This document shows, piece after piece, positions 1 through 11,339 of a stretch of 52,500 bases of DNA; positions within the stretch are counted from its first letter, which is position 1, and every line of letters starts with the position of its first letter. The translations under genes were made by a program, and so were the position numbers. The stretch covers positions 1 through 52,500 of the forward strand of contig JAQGDQ010000861.1 in NCBI GenBank assembly GCA_030141605.1. Reading direction: 5' to 3'. The stretch comes from Tubiluchus corallicola. Lineage: Eukaryota > Priapulida > Priapulimorpha > Priapulimorphida > Tubiluchidae. Below the pieces are notes generated by a model that was not told the DNA's origin, did not search any database, and worked only from the letters and a program-made list of their open reading frames with translations.

Positions 1-852
1 TTTGTGAGCATAGTCCAATCTGACTAACCACTAACATTTCTGATCTTTTGTGAGCATAGTCCAATCTGACTAACCACTAACATTTCTGATCTTTTGTGAG
101 CATAGTCCAATCTGACTAACCACTAACATTTCTGATCTTTTGTGAGCATAGTCCCTTCCACTCCTCTGTCAGAATGCATAAGACAGCCAATATTACTCAT
201 TTTTTGTGTGCCATTTTACGAAGAATGTCGCTTGCCTTAGTTATACAATACACCGTAATTGTTTTTCTTGTCTTCTCCGTTGTATTTTGTCCGTTGCAGA
301 CCAAACTACACCAGGACCTTTCTTAGTGAACGATGAATTGCAACCGGAAGACGTGATGGTGGTGCGCTCTAACGGCAGTTTATCAAAATTCACATGCACG
401 GCAATTAATGGCAATCCGGCTCCGAAATTCTACTGGCTGTTTCGTAAGTTTGACGTCTCTTATTTACTCGGCGCTGTTTCACTACCAATTTCTGCCCTTC
501 GCTCTGTCAAATTAGTCAAGAGAAAGGCGCCTCCAAAAAGGTGCCTCGGACGACAGTACTTCCGGTTTTTTTCTGCATTCCGAAGTCGGCTGGCTGTATG
601 TGGTTTCGTCATGGCACAATTCGCCAGTTTATCATGGGTAAATATAGAAAATCCTTCAAAATATAGGCGAAAATAAAGTCATAGAAAAGTCAGGGGAAAA
701 GACATTTTGATAAGAAGTCAAAGAAAATGATGAAAATGGGGCGAAAAGTCAGGGAAATTGGAATGACTTGCAAAAATCATCACTGTGAACCGATGTTTTT
801 CAATGATTTCATGTTCAAATAAAATTTTGCTATAGCAGGCTTTCAGTGTTCC
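1..852 (+). repeat. Left arm of large inverted duplication
   Basis: This arm reads as the reverse complement of about 2620-3471 with very few differences. It contains three and a third copies of the 46-bp minisatellite, an Ig exon, that exon's intronic flanks, and a tail ending in CTTTCAGTGTTCC at 840-852. One visible difference is a short substitution/indel near 466-476, downstream of the exon donor. The arm runs off the left edge of the window, so its full length is unknown. The near-identity implies a recent duplication, gene conversion between arms, or an assembly artefact. Confidence 0.9.
300..443 (+). CDS. Duplicated Ig-domain exon (plus-strand copy)
   Basis: A 144-bp exon with an acceptor (CCGTTGCAG) before 300 and a donor (GTAAGT) after 443, identical in reading to the minus-strand exon at 3025-3168. 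It encodes the first half of an Ig domain: a proline-rich linker, the B-strand cysteine in the context KFTCTA, and the C-strand tryptophan in FYWLF. The second cysteine would lie in a following exon that I cannot find. It starts and ends in phase 1, so it could be spliced as a cassette. No other exon is visible on the plus strand here, so this copy may be non-functional, or may belong to an inverted gene copy extending left of the window. Confidence 0.5.
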
Positions 853-921
853 AAAAATAATGATTGGATTAAGAAAGTTATTTAATGTAGTGATTTATAG
901 AAATAGTTTGCTAGTACGAAA

Positions 922-1125
922 ATGGCAGACGGTGACGAAAGCCGTGAAGAAGTTTATGGGCTGTATTTCAGTGCTGCAATGTTTGAAAAATATGACAAAA
1001 ACACTAAAAAATTACCGCAAAAGATTAATGAAATCGAATTGCAAGAACAAGATTGTAGTCGAATTAGAAAGTTACACATGTCAACATTTTTTAAAATTAC
1101 ATTTAATTTCAATAATTTATTGTTG
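922..1125 (+). CDS. Unrecognised short coding exon candidate in the palindrome spacer
   Basis: An open frame of 68 codons starting MADGDESREEV. It is rich in Lys, Glu and Asn without simple-sequence bias and ends at a consensus donor (GAGTAAGTACC); the same TAA closes the frame if unspliced. It lies only in the spacer between the inverted arms, so it has no second copy here. I do not recognise the family. It could be a genuine first exon, an exon carried in by a mobile element, or chance; the donor and the balanced composition are the only support. Confidence 0.22.
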
Positions 1126-1198
1126 GAGTAAGTACCACCTAACAACAATCCTTACAAAATCGCTTTAAAACGCTTGTAGCTTCTTATCAATTACTTTA

Positions 1199-1431
<233 letters not shown>

Positions 1432-1499
1432 TTGAAACTGTTGCCCTGGTGATTTAGGCCCTAGACATAATCCGTAGGGCGTAATCCGTAAGAAGAAAC

Positions 1500-2012
1500 A
1501 GCCGCCTCATGCAAAATGAACGTATGCTAACCAATGCTCCCTGTCACACCAGGGATAATTTTAAGGGAGTGGATTCTCATATTAGCAATAATATAATTAA
1601 CAAATTAAAAAACAAATCGTCTAACACAGTATTGTCATTACACTCTCTACCGCTACAGGTTAAACAAATCAAGTCCCTATCAGCATTTAAAACAAAATTA
1701 AAATCACTAATATTAACCAGATATGAAATACTATCACACCAGTACCACAACATACACACTAATTCAGAATTTATATATCCACGGCCATATTAATTAAATC
1801 ATAGTTTTTTTCATTTTTTGTGCATAGTTGTAAATACGTTTGATTTTATTCGTCGTTACTTTCCATTACTGCACAGTAGTTTAGATTGCACTGACGCATT
1901 TGCCTTTAGCAGTGTAAGTTTTTATTAACTAACACTGATTCATCATCTCTGTAAAGTTTTTATCAGTGATTATCAATGTATTTTAATGGCAAATAAAGAT
2001 TATTATATATAT
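1500..2012 (+). mobile_element. LINE 3' fragment, ORF2 C-terminus plus tail (family A)
   Basis: An open frame at 1509-1793 ends with the pattern SLPLQVKQIKSL, then a FKTKLK segment, and stops just after IYPRPY. The same ending (LLPSEIKQIESL, FKKKLK, IYPRP) occurs at 19.7-19.9 kb, so both are C-termini of one CR1/L2-like non-LTR retrotransposon family. The 3' UTR ends in GGCAAATAAAG followed by a TA-rich tail. The fragment is strongly 5'-truncated and has no reverse transcriptase core. Confidence 0.7.
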
Positions 2013-2296
2013 ATAATCCATTTGCCGTATTCCGCCTACCACGGCTTGCCTACCTTAAACCGTCAGCCACAATCCGCGGTAGGCTCCTCATAAGCAGTCA
2101 TGAACGATTCATAAGGCACTTTATTGCGAAACAAATTTGGCCATTAATTTCATTTGCAATAAGGCGTTTTTGCTTATCCCCAATATGAAAATTTATTATA
2201 ATTCATCTTTTTCTATGCATTTTTCATTTTATATATTTTATTTCTATACATTTTATGCATTTTTCTATACATAACTCGTTTTTGTCTTAAGAATTC

Positions 2297-2629
2297 ATAA
2301 CAACCTAGCCACTGGGGGGGGGGGGGGGGGGCGAGGCCAGCCCAACTCAGTGCCGGTCCCAAGCCCGGATAAATAGGGAGGGTTAGGGTCAGGAAGGGCA
2401 TCCGCGTGTAAAAACTGCGCCAGAACCTTCTATGAATGAGTCGGTGAGACTTAAAGCTAAAGTCCACAAAGAAGTGGTCAGACCCGCTCTAATCTATGGG
2501 CTGGAAGCAGCTTCTCTAAAGAAGACCGAAAAGAAGAAAATGGATGTGTTGGAGATGAGGATGTTGAGATGGATGGTGGGAATAACAAGAAGAGATAAAT
2601 TAGAAATAATAATATCAGAGGAACACTGA
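2297..2629 (+). mobile_element. Chimeric repeat with LINE reverse-transcriptase C-terminal segment (family B)
   Basis: A poly-G run at 2317-2331 is followed by a GC-richer stretch containing GGTCAGGAAGGGCATCCG, then an open frame starting MNESVRLKAKVHKEVVRPAL and continuing through YGLEAASLKK and RMLRWMVGITRRDK. This is the well-known tail of a non-LTR reverse transcriptase ORF. A second copy on the minus strand (19.03-19.35 kb) has the same upstream segment joined at the same point. The reading stops at the inner edge of the right palindrome arm. Confidence 0.8.
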
Positions 2630-3471
2630 AAGCCTGCTATAGCAAAATTTTATTTGAACATGAAATCATTGAAAAACATCGGTTCACAGTGATGATTTTT
2701 GCAAGTCATTCCAATTTCCCTGACTTTTCGCCCCATTTTCATCATTTTCTTTGACTTCTTATCAAAATGTCTTTTCCCCTGACTTTTCTATGACTTTATT
2801 TTCGCCTATATTTTGAAGGATTTTCTAATATTTACCCATGATAAACTGGCGAATTGTGCCATGACGAAACCACATACAGCCAGCCGACTTCGGAATGCAG
2901 AAAAAAACCGGAAGTACTGTCGTCCGAGGCACCTTTTTGGAGGCGCCTTTCTCTTGACTAATTTGACAGAGCGAAGGGCAGAAATTGGTAGTGAAACAGA
3001 TTAAATAAGAGACGTCAAACTTACGAAACAGCCAGTAGAATTTCGGAGCCGGATTGCCATTAATTGCCGTGCATGTGAATTTTGATAAACTGCCGTTAGA
3101 GCGCACCACCATCACGTCTTCCGGTTGCAATTCATCGTTCACTAAGAAAGGTCCTGGTGTAGTTTGGTCTGCAACGGACAAAATACAACGGAGAAGACAA
3201 GAAAAACAATTACGGTGTATTGTATAACTAAGGCAAGCGACATTCTTCGTAAAATGGCACACAAAAAATGAGTAATATTGGCTGTCTTATGCATTCTGAC
3301 AGAGGAGTGGAAGGGACTATGCTCACAAAAGATCAGAAATGTTAGTGGTTAGTCAGATTGGACTATGCTCACAAAAGATCAGAAATGTTAGTGGTTAGTC
3401 AGATTGGACTATGCTCACAAAAGATCAGAAATGTTAGTGGTTAGTCAGATTGGACTATGCTCACAAAAGAT
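2620..3471 (-). repeat. Right arm of large inverted duplication
   Basis: Reverse complement of 1-852. The inner edge (GGAACACTGAAAG) overlaps the end of the LINE segment, suggesting a junction at short homology. The arm holds the intact Ig exon at 3025-3168 with its introns and merges into the long 46-bp minisatellite. Its orientation matches the upstream Ig exon at 5046-5385, so this arm looks like the parental copy. Confidence 0.9.
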
Positions 3472-4065
3472 CAGAAATGTTAGTGGTTAGTCAGATTGGA
3501 CTATACTCACAAAAGATCAGAAATGTTAGTGGTTAGTCAGATTGGACTATGCTCACAAAAGATCAGAAATGTTAGTGGTTAGTCAGATTGGACTATGCTC
3601 ACAAAAGATCAGAAATGTTAGTGGTTAGTCAGATTGGACTATGCTCACAAAAGATCAGAAATGTTAGTGGTTAGTCAGATTGGACTATGCTCACAAAAGA
3701 TCAGAAATGTTAGTGGTTAGTCAGATTGGACTATACTCACAAAAGATCAGAAATGTTAGTGGTTAGTCAGATTGGACTATGCTCACAAAAGATCAGAAAT
3801 GTTAGTGGTTAGTCAGATTGGACTATGCTCACAAAAGATCAGAAATGTTAGTGGTTAGTTAGATTGGACTATGCTCACAAAAGATCAGAAATGTTAGTGG
3901 TTAGTCAGATTGATGATGACGAAGGTGAATTGATGGTAATGATGACGATGAAGACGATGGTGATGATGATAACGACAATGATGATTATGACAACGATGGT
4001 GATGATGATTATGACAACGATGGTGATGATGATTCTGATGACGATGAAGACGATGGTGATGATGA

Positions 4066-4108
<43 letters not shown>

Positions 4109-5385
4109 CAAAGACGATGGTGATGATGGTAATAACAATGATGATGATGATAATGATGATGATTCTAATGACGACGACGATGAAGACGATGGTGATGATG
4201 AATGACGATGATGATGATGATAATGGTGATGATGACAAAGACGATGGTGATGATGGTAATGACAATGATGACGATGATGTTGATGATAATGATGATGCTG
4301 ATGACGATGAAGACGATGGTTATGATGGTAATGACGATGATGCTGATGATAAATCCTTTATTGAACAAAATCATGTAAAAACATACAGAAAATGGCTTCA
4401 TTTGCCGACAGAGAAGCCAAAGAAAGCAAGTTGGAGAACATGTGCAATGGGTTAGTAGTGACGTCATTCATCAATTGAAGAAAACTAGCTTGCAGTCAAA
4501 AATAAAGCAAAAAAAAGCAAAATAAGTTTTTGCAAAATATTAGATAGCTAATTCTGCAACCTTTTTGCTCGAACATTAGCTAAGCAGCAGAAGAGTAAAT
4601 TAGTTTAAGCAATGCGCGCCACGGTGCACTTTAACGATGCAGTTTATAAGCATTTTCACAGTTCCAGTGATCGTTAAAAGGTCAAAGGTCAATTGTACCA
4701 GACAACACATTTGTGTACACTTGACAACGCCTCGCAGCTTATGCCACTGTAATAGTAACAGTTAGCTAGAATCTTACCTAGTTCATTTTTTTCTTATTCA
4801 AAAGCAAGATCCTGCTAGTAAATCACTCTACGCACATACTAATGCGTAACTAAGCAAATTCCGGGAAAAACAACCGAAGTTACTAAACTGATGCGCTAGA
4901 CGGCTTTGCTTTAACCACACGCCACGTGGTGGTTGTAGCTAAGACGCGTTGCTGTGACACAGTTAACCTGTGACCTGCAGCAACTGCACATGTGAACAAC
5001 AAAACTGTGAAAAGGCTTATTCTAAAATGAACTACGAACACGTACCGATAACATGTACGATTCCTGAAGGAGAAGCAACATCAGTGCTGCCAACGTGATA
5101 AATACACCTGTATCTGGCTCCGTTGTCTCTATTGAAGTTCAAGTTCGAAAGAACAATGCTATGGTTTTCTAATGTGAGGCTGTTTGGATCATCGTGACTA
5201 GCATATGCATGGTGATCTTTATCGTTTACACCAAATATAACTCCGTTTCTTTCCCAAGATACAATTATGGAAGAGGAAGCATTATTAAGGTATTCCGATT
5301 TTATTCCACAAGTTATCATGATAGATTTTCCAGGAAGTTCATACATGTTTCTCGCTGGCACGCTCGAAAAATAGAAAACGGATAC
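3025..5385 (-). CDS. Partial immunoglobulin-superfamily gene (two exons seen)
   Basis: Two minus-strand exons join in phase. Exon 5385-5046 follows an acceptor (TTTTGCCAG) and encodes an Ig domain: B-strand cysteine in MITCGI, C-strand tryptophan in VSWERN, and an F-strand DNGARYRC motif; it ends in a GTACGT donor. Exon 3168-3025 follows CCGTTGCAG, supplies the last bases of a split Asp codon, and begins a second Ig domain (KFTCTA, FYWLF) that is cut at a GTAAGT donor before its second cysteine. The 1.9 kb intron holds two tandem repeats. No signal peptide, membrane segment or other exon is found, so the gene is open at both ends. It is probably a cell-surface or secreted Ig protein; the subfamily cannot be named. 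Confidence 0.7.
3315..3912. repeat. 46-bp minisatellite, 13 copies
   Basis: Exactly 598 bp, that is 13 units of 46 bp, each containing GACTATGCTCACAAAAGATC and a TTAGTGGTTAGTCAG half. Units are almost identical. A rare G-to-A variant (CTATACTCAC) recurs at 3501 and 3731, exactly five units apart. The reverse-complement array at 1-153 has 3.3 copies in view. Confidence 0.97.
3910..4350. repeat. GAT/GAC-rich trinucleotide tract
   Basis: About 440 bp of degenerate GAT, GAC and GAA triplets directly adjoining the 46-bp array. Read as protein it gives Asp- or Met-rich frames with no other character, so it is annotated as a microsatellite within the Ig-gene intron. Confidence 0.95.
4351..5045. other. 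Intronic sequence, no feature recognised
   Basis: Part of the intron between the two minus-strand Ig exons. I see unique-looking AT-rich sequence with no convincing exon, RNA or transposon end. Confidence 0.5.
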
Positions 5386-5473
5386 CTGGCAAAATATCCC
5401 TGGAAAACACAGAACATACCGTTCCAGTAAGAACGAAAAAGAAGTGTATTTTAATAAATTTGTAAGGCATATT

Positions 5474-5491
5474 TGACCTTGACCTTGACCT
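5474..5491 (-). promoter_or_regulatory. Three abutting nuclear-receptor half-sites
   Basis: On the minus strand the sequence is three contiguous AGGTCA hexamers, which also give TCAAGGTCA extended half-sites. It lies about 90 bp upstream of the Ig exon acceptor. Such sites bind monomeric or dimeric nuclear receptors (ERR, SF-1 or COUP type). Whether this lies in a promoter or an intron is unknown. Confidence 0.3.
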
Positions 5492-5756
5492 TTGTAGACA
5501 GCATAGGCTATTGTAGTGTGTCTATATCACTCACTGAGGTTGAACTTTGATATCATGACTATTTCAACATTTGAAAATTTATGCAGGTTAGGTTAGGCTA
5601 CGTTTGAAATTAGCTTTATATATTTTGTTTTGGTAGCAGTGACTTTAGCTTTTGAAGTTGTGCAATGTCTTACACATTGAAATTACATTCGAAGTGAGTT
5701 GGTTCAATAGTAGTAGTAATAACAATGACCTTTCTGGGACTGCATGAGTGGATTTA

Positions 5757-7315
5757 GCCCTGTGATGAGTAGAACATGTGGTCAGCTGGCAACACTGCCA
5801 CCACCAAAAGGACCTGCAATGATCTGGTAACACTGTCACCAGAAGAACCTGCTGTGAGCTGGTAACACTGTCACCAGAACAACCTGCTATGAGCTGGTAA
5901 CACTGTCACCAGAACAACCTGCTATGAGCAGGTAACACTTTCACCAGATCAATCTGCTGTGAGCTGGTAACACTGTCACCAGTAAAATATGTAGTCAGCC
6001 AGTAACACTGTCGCTAGAAGAACCTGCTGTGAGCTGGTAACACTTTCACCAGTAAAATATGTAGTCAGCCAGTAACACTGTCACTAGAAGAACCTGCTGT
6101 CAGCTGGTAACACTGTCCCGAGTAGAACATGTAGTCAGCCATTAACACTGTCACTAGAAGAACCTGCTGTGAGCTGGTAACACTTTCACCAGATCAATCT
6201 GCTGTGAGCTGGTAACACTTTCACCAGTAAAACATGTAGTCAGCCAGTAACACTGTCACTAGAAGACCCTGCTGTGAGCTGGTAACACTTTCACCAGATC
6301 AATCTGCTGTGAGCTGGTAACACTGTCACCAGTAAAACATGTAGTCAGCCAGTAACACTGTCGCTAGAATAACCTGCTGAGAGCTGGTAACACTGTCACC
6401 AATAGAACATGTAGTCAGCCATTAACACTGTCACTAGAATAACCTGCTGTGAGCTGGTAACACTGTCCCCAGTAGAACATGTAGTCAGCCATTAACACTG
6501 TCACTAGAATAACCTGCTGTGAGCTGGTAACACTGTCACCAGTAGAACATGTAGTCAGCCAGTAACACTGTCACTAGAATAACCAGCTGTGAGCTGGTAA
6601 CACTGTCACCAGTAAAATATGTAGTCAGCCAGTAACACTGTCGCTAGAAGAACCTGCTGTCAGCTGGTAACACTGTCACCAGTAGAACATGTAGTCAGCC
6701 AGTAACACTGTCACTAGAATAACCTGCTGTCAGCCAGTAACACTTTCACCAGAACAACCTGCTGTGAGCTGGTAACACTCACCAGATCAATCTGCTGTGA
6801 GCTGGTAACACTTTCACCAGATCAATCTGCTGTGAGCTGGTAACACTTTCACCAGTAAAACATGTAGTCAGCCAGTAACACTGTCACTAGAAGACCCTGC
6901 TGTGAGCTGGTAACACTGTCACCAGTAGAACATGTAGTCAGCCAGTAACACTGTCACTAGAATAACCTGCTGTGAGCTGGTAACACTGTCACTAGAATAA
7001 CCTGCTGTCAGCCAGTAACACTTTCACCAGAACAACCTGCTGTGAGCTGGTAACACTTTCACCAGATCAATCTGCTGTGAGCTGGTAACACTTTCACCAG
7101 ATCAATCTGCTGTGAGCTGGTAACACTGTCACCAGTAGAACATGTAGTCAGCCAGTAACACTGTCACTAGAATAACCTGCTGTCAGCCAGTAACACTTTC
7201 ACCAGAACAACCTGCTGTGAGCTGGTAACACTTTCACCAGTAAAACATGTAGTCAGCCAGTAACACTGTCACTAGAAGACCCTGCTGTGAGCTGGTAACA
7301 CTGTCACCAGTAGAA
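5757..7315. repeat. 70-bp minisatellite built of two 35-bp halves
   Basis: About 1.5 kb of tandem units. Each 70-bp unit consists of two related halves, one centred on CTGGTAACACTGTCACCAG and one on CAGCCAGTAACACTGTCACTAG. In the first half the ends CTGGT and ACCAG are complementary, so each unit can fold into a short hairpin. Copies differ by substitutions and by expansion of single halves. It ends abruptly in a purine-rich GAGATGG run. Confidence 0.95.
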
Positions 7316-7456
7316 TGGAGATGGGAGAGGGAGATGGAGAGGGAGAGGGAGAGGTAGAGGGAAGGCAGTATGTTCGCATAAAGCAAAAAAATGTTACTTC
7401 GGGTGAAGGGTGAGGCCCTAGGCGGTTGCCTAGTTTGCTTATGCTTAAGGCCGGCC
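7313..7456. mobile_element. Fragment of a hAT-like element related to the 10.8 kb copy
   Basis: A GA-rich run is followed by GGCAGTATGTTCGCATAAAG and a poly-A run, the same arrangement as inside the element at 10834-11328. It then passes through GAGGCCCTAGGCGG to an end in AAGGCCGGCCCTA. The left part is missing, apparently displaced by the minisatellite. Confidence 0.5.
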
Positions 7457-7649
7457 CTACCTAGTCACATATACATCTCATAGTATTAGCATAGCGGCAC
7501 CAAAATTATGTGATAATTTATGCACGTAGAATGATTACTGTTGAAAAGTACAAATTCATTCCTAAAAAAACATTTTTAGAAAGAAACCATTTTAATTAAC
7601 TAAAAATTTAATGTGGGCCTTAAGTATTGTTTTTTTGGGCTGATTTTTA

Positions 7650-7845
7650 GATTTTAATGTGTATTATTATTATCATCATCATCGTCATCATCATCATCAT
7701 CATCACTAGGTAACAGAGATTATTATTACTTGCATTTGCCCTAAATGTCATCAACAGCTTTTTGGTATGACACGGCTGCGGTATCGAACTCACGATCTCA
7801 CCAGCAGAAAATGGGCGCGTTATCCATTAGGCTCTACCGAGTTGA
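7650..7845 (-). mobile_element. tRNA-derived SINE
   Basis: On the minus strand, CGGTAGAGCCTAATGGATAA (7838-7819) resembles a tRNA A box and D-loop, and GAGTTCGATACC (7791-7780) is a good B box. The anticodon-stem region in between is degenerate. A non-tRNA body follows and the element ends in a (GAT)n/(AAT)n tail near 7660, the layout of a tRNA-headed SINE rather than a functional tRNA. Confidence 0.55.
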
Positions 7846-7859
7846 AACTTTTCGAAGGT

Positions 7860-8286
7860 GCATCATTATTTTTCTTTATACTATAGCTAAACTTAACATG
7901 AAGTTAGAATCGGAGTAGTGAAACTAAAGCAAATTATTGAAAACAAGTTTAGTATGTATACAATTTCGTACCTTCGATGCTTAAGAAGACTGCAAATGTC
8001 AAGCAAACTCTCTGTACCATTTTTGAAACGGTAACTGGAAGTGCCTGTGTTAGTTTTCAATTAAGATGGCACTTTCAGTGAAACTAGCTGCCTGGCTTTA
8101 ATCACTGTCGCCCAGTTTTTCCCTGAAAAGTTGTAAATTTTATTAATTCCAAGTTTGTTAATTTTTGAACATAAAGAGAAACAAAATTAGCAACAACTTA
8201 TCTTAACAACGTTATTATTAATACAGACTAATATTTATTAAAATTATAAGCAACTGATAAATGGTTATTAATATTATACTTAACAG
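7860..8286. other. No gene recognised
   Basis: AT-rich intergenic or intronic sequence without a convincing open frame, RNA or repeat end. Confidence 0.5.
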
Positions 8287-8288
8287 TA

Positions 8289-8798
8289 CAGTGGACTCTC
8301 GTTATAAGAATCACCTCGGGAGAAGGCAAAGTGATTCTTATAACGAGCATGACCCAGAATTGGTTTAAAAAATTTTTATGCACATAAAAATTATTTATTT
8401 CCCGTAATTACGCTAGAAACGACATGAAACAGCATAATGTTTTTCTGGCCTAAAAAGGACCTAAAAATTCCTAGGAAGCGCGTCATAAGCGGCGATGATT
8501 TTCACCTTTTCACACTTCTGCTTTTCCGTTTGGATGCCATTTTTCAACTGACTGACACGCAAACAAACAAATATGAAATCTCTGTGGTGTCCGCCACACC
8601 CACTGCGCAGAACCATGTAAGCAGGGCGTGAGAGACAATGGAGTTGGCGCCAAAATTGATTCTACTATCGAAAGAAGGGTGATTCTTATACGAGCGGATT
8701 TTCACTAGGAAAATGCCGATTCAATTCGGGAAACGCGATTTTGATTCTTATATCGAGCTGATTCTTATACGTGTGATTCTTGTAACGAGAGTCCACTG
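8289..8798. mobile_element. Pogo/Tigger-like MITE with TA target duplication
   Basis: The 510-bp element starts CAGTGGACTCTCGTTATAAG and ends with its near-perfect reverse complement (CTTGTAACGAGAGTCCACTG). It is flanked by TA on both sides (8287-8288 and 8799-8800). Subterminal copies of GATTCTTATA plus ACGAG recur inside both ends. No transposase is encoded. TIRs beginning CAGT and a TA target duplication place it in the Tc1/mariner superfamily, probably pogo/Tigger-like. Confidence 0.85.
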
Positions 8799-8800
8799 TA

Positions 8801-9740
8801 ACACTTTTTAACAGTCATAAGTTTTGGACTTTATATATGGTCGTAAGTGGAATATCAGCAACTACAGACAACAACTTGTCAACAAAGATTTAAATTTATA
8901 ATCATTATACCATTTACTTGCCTACAAATTATAATAAATGATTACTAATTATTATTATTTTGCACTTTTTAATGTTAAATCGTTATCACTAATTACTGTC
9001 TGCTGCTAGCAGTCCTACATTTATTAGTCTTTGCCTACTTTTGCTCAATTTTGAAACGAAAAACTACGCACAACCTACATTACAATGTGGATATCAACAT
9101 AGTAGTTTAAACATTCAGAATTCTCCTATAGTATTAAAACAGACGCTTGAAAGATAACCATAGACGCAGCGCGCATTTTCAATTCTGTGCATCTTATAAT
9201 TTTTTAAAAATCTATGAATTCTGCTTTTTATTACGACCATTGACACAGAGCATTGAATCCATTCCACTGAATAGTTACTTTTATTAGTTAGTGGCGCTAG
9301 TCAGTTTTGTCACTGAAATTTGCTTATATTCTACGAAACTGTTACACTACTTGAGAAACGCTTCCATTAATTAATTACTCGGTGTCAAAAAAAAACGTAC
9401 AGGTATAATTATTAGTTCCAACACTTAGACAAAAAGTTTCTCAGCATGTCCGCGAAACCCACGAAAAGGTCTAACAAAGAATCAGTTAATTGCATATGAT
9501 GCAATACCACACTTACTATGGAAAAACATGAATGTGGAAAAATGTTCTCCTTCTAATTTGAAAAATTATAAACGCCTCTGCAATGCTGATGCAGTTACCA
9601 ATTGCTTTACTGATATACAAAAATAGGTTCTAACTTGGTTAGTAATAGCAATTCCAGCAATGTTTTTTTCACTCAGTTTTTACAAGGCAACTTGTCCACA
9701 TTTCTTGTCCCACAAATTATAGTCAAAATTGTAATTTTTT
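8801..9740. other. No gene recognised
   Basis: AT-rich sequence with many stops in all frames. I see no exon, RNA gene or clear repeat boundary. Confidence 0.5.
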
Positions 9741-9746
9741 TCTCCT

Positions 9747-10350
9747 ATGCCTATTATTACCATCTGTTATCTTATATATATATATATATACAAAACTCTC
9801 AATTCTAGCAAACCTTTGGATATTTTTAACTATTCTTCTAAAATTGTACGTAATACTTTTAATTGTGTTTCTAATATTTTGAGTTATTTGATAAAATTAT
9901 CCTTCTCATCTGGTGTAGTGCCCGATAATCTTAGAAACCTGTAGTTGTACCTCTACTTGTATCTGGCAATCCTTGAGTGATGAACAATATTGTCAACCCG
10001 TTTCATTGTTACCATTTAAAATTTATGAACGTTGTGCTTATAACCAAGTGTACAATTATTAAACGCAGCATAAAAAACAAAAATCAGTTTGGCTTCAGAA
10101 AATGGAAAAAAGTAAACTTCTCGCATAGGATTAGTCTTAGCAATCATGTCATTGTTGGCATTTTCAGGAGCACGTTATGCCGTCAAGCCTAGGTTACCGT
10201 GTATGGCTAATAATGTAAAACGTTAGTCACGTCAGCCTTTGACATGGTTGCAGTTTACCTTAGCAGTGGCATTGACAACGAGGTTATTTATGGAAAATTG
10301 TTTATTGAAGCCTCGAGTTTTAGAATTGCATTAACTGACAACATTAACGT
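9747..10350 (+). pseudogene. Degenerate LINE reverse-transcriptase fragment
   Basis: Frames broken by stops still show reverse-transcriptase patterns: LIKLSFSSGVVPDNL (compare the usual 'sl..G.fPd.lK' region) and then NQFGFRK. Further on, SAFDMVAVYL at about 10229 may correspond to the 'kAFD.v' motif. Order and spacing fit the N-terminal part of a CR1-like RT domain. The copy is old and non-coding. Confidence 0.55.
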
Positions 10351-10359
10351 GCAGGAGAA

Positions 10360-10825
10360 GCGGCAGTTGCTATGGTGATGACGCGAAGATTGTTTACCAT
10401 ATTATCGATAGGTTATTGTTGAAAAGTTTCTGAAACATGTAATTTTGAATAAAATATATTGCGATTATTGTAAGAATTTCATCTACAATAGCTTGCATTT
10501 ATGCCACAAACTGTAAGTCGAATTTTATCTTGGTCTTGGATGACTAGTGCTCAACTATATCACGATCTACAAAACTTTCTGGAACATGTCAGCTGAAAAC
10601 ATTATAGGTATCCAGAAAGAAAAATACACAGCCCAGGGCAAGCTAAGCAAGTTGTCCTGAGGGCAGGCAGGAATCTCCGTTGCTCAGAGCCGACAGCTAC
10701 ATTTGAACAGCTGCACTTGATAAATCATTAACTCCTGTAGGACAGCGCCGCTCAAAATAAGTCTTATAAGACCTATGACTTTTCTGCACAGGCATAACTA
10801 AATGATTGCCAATTACGTACTGTTC
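10360..10825. other. No gene recognised
   Basis: Sequence of mixed composition after the LINE remnant and before the hAT-like element. No supported exon is seen. Confidence 0.45.
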
Positions 10826-10833
10826 CATTCAGG

Positions 10834-11328
<495 letters not shown>

Positions 11329-11339
11329 AATTCAGGAAT

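Noticed and set aside
3315-3912. CRISPR-like array
   Set aside because: Units are fully identical with no variable spacers, and the genome is eukaryotic.
3864-4455. Asp/Met-rich acidic protein frames
   Set aside because: All frames across the GAT/GAC tract are open because the repeat is triplet-based; there is no splice or start context.
7772-7842. Functional tRNA gene
   Set aside because: The B box is good but the acceptor and anticodon stems do not pair, and it is followed by a SINE-like body and a simple-repeat tail.
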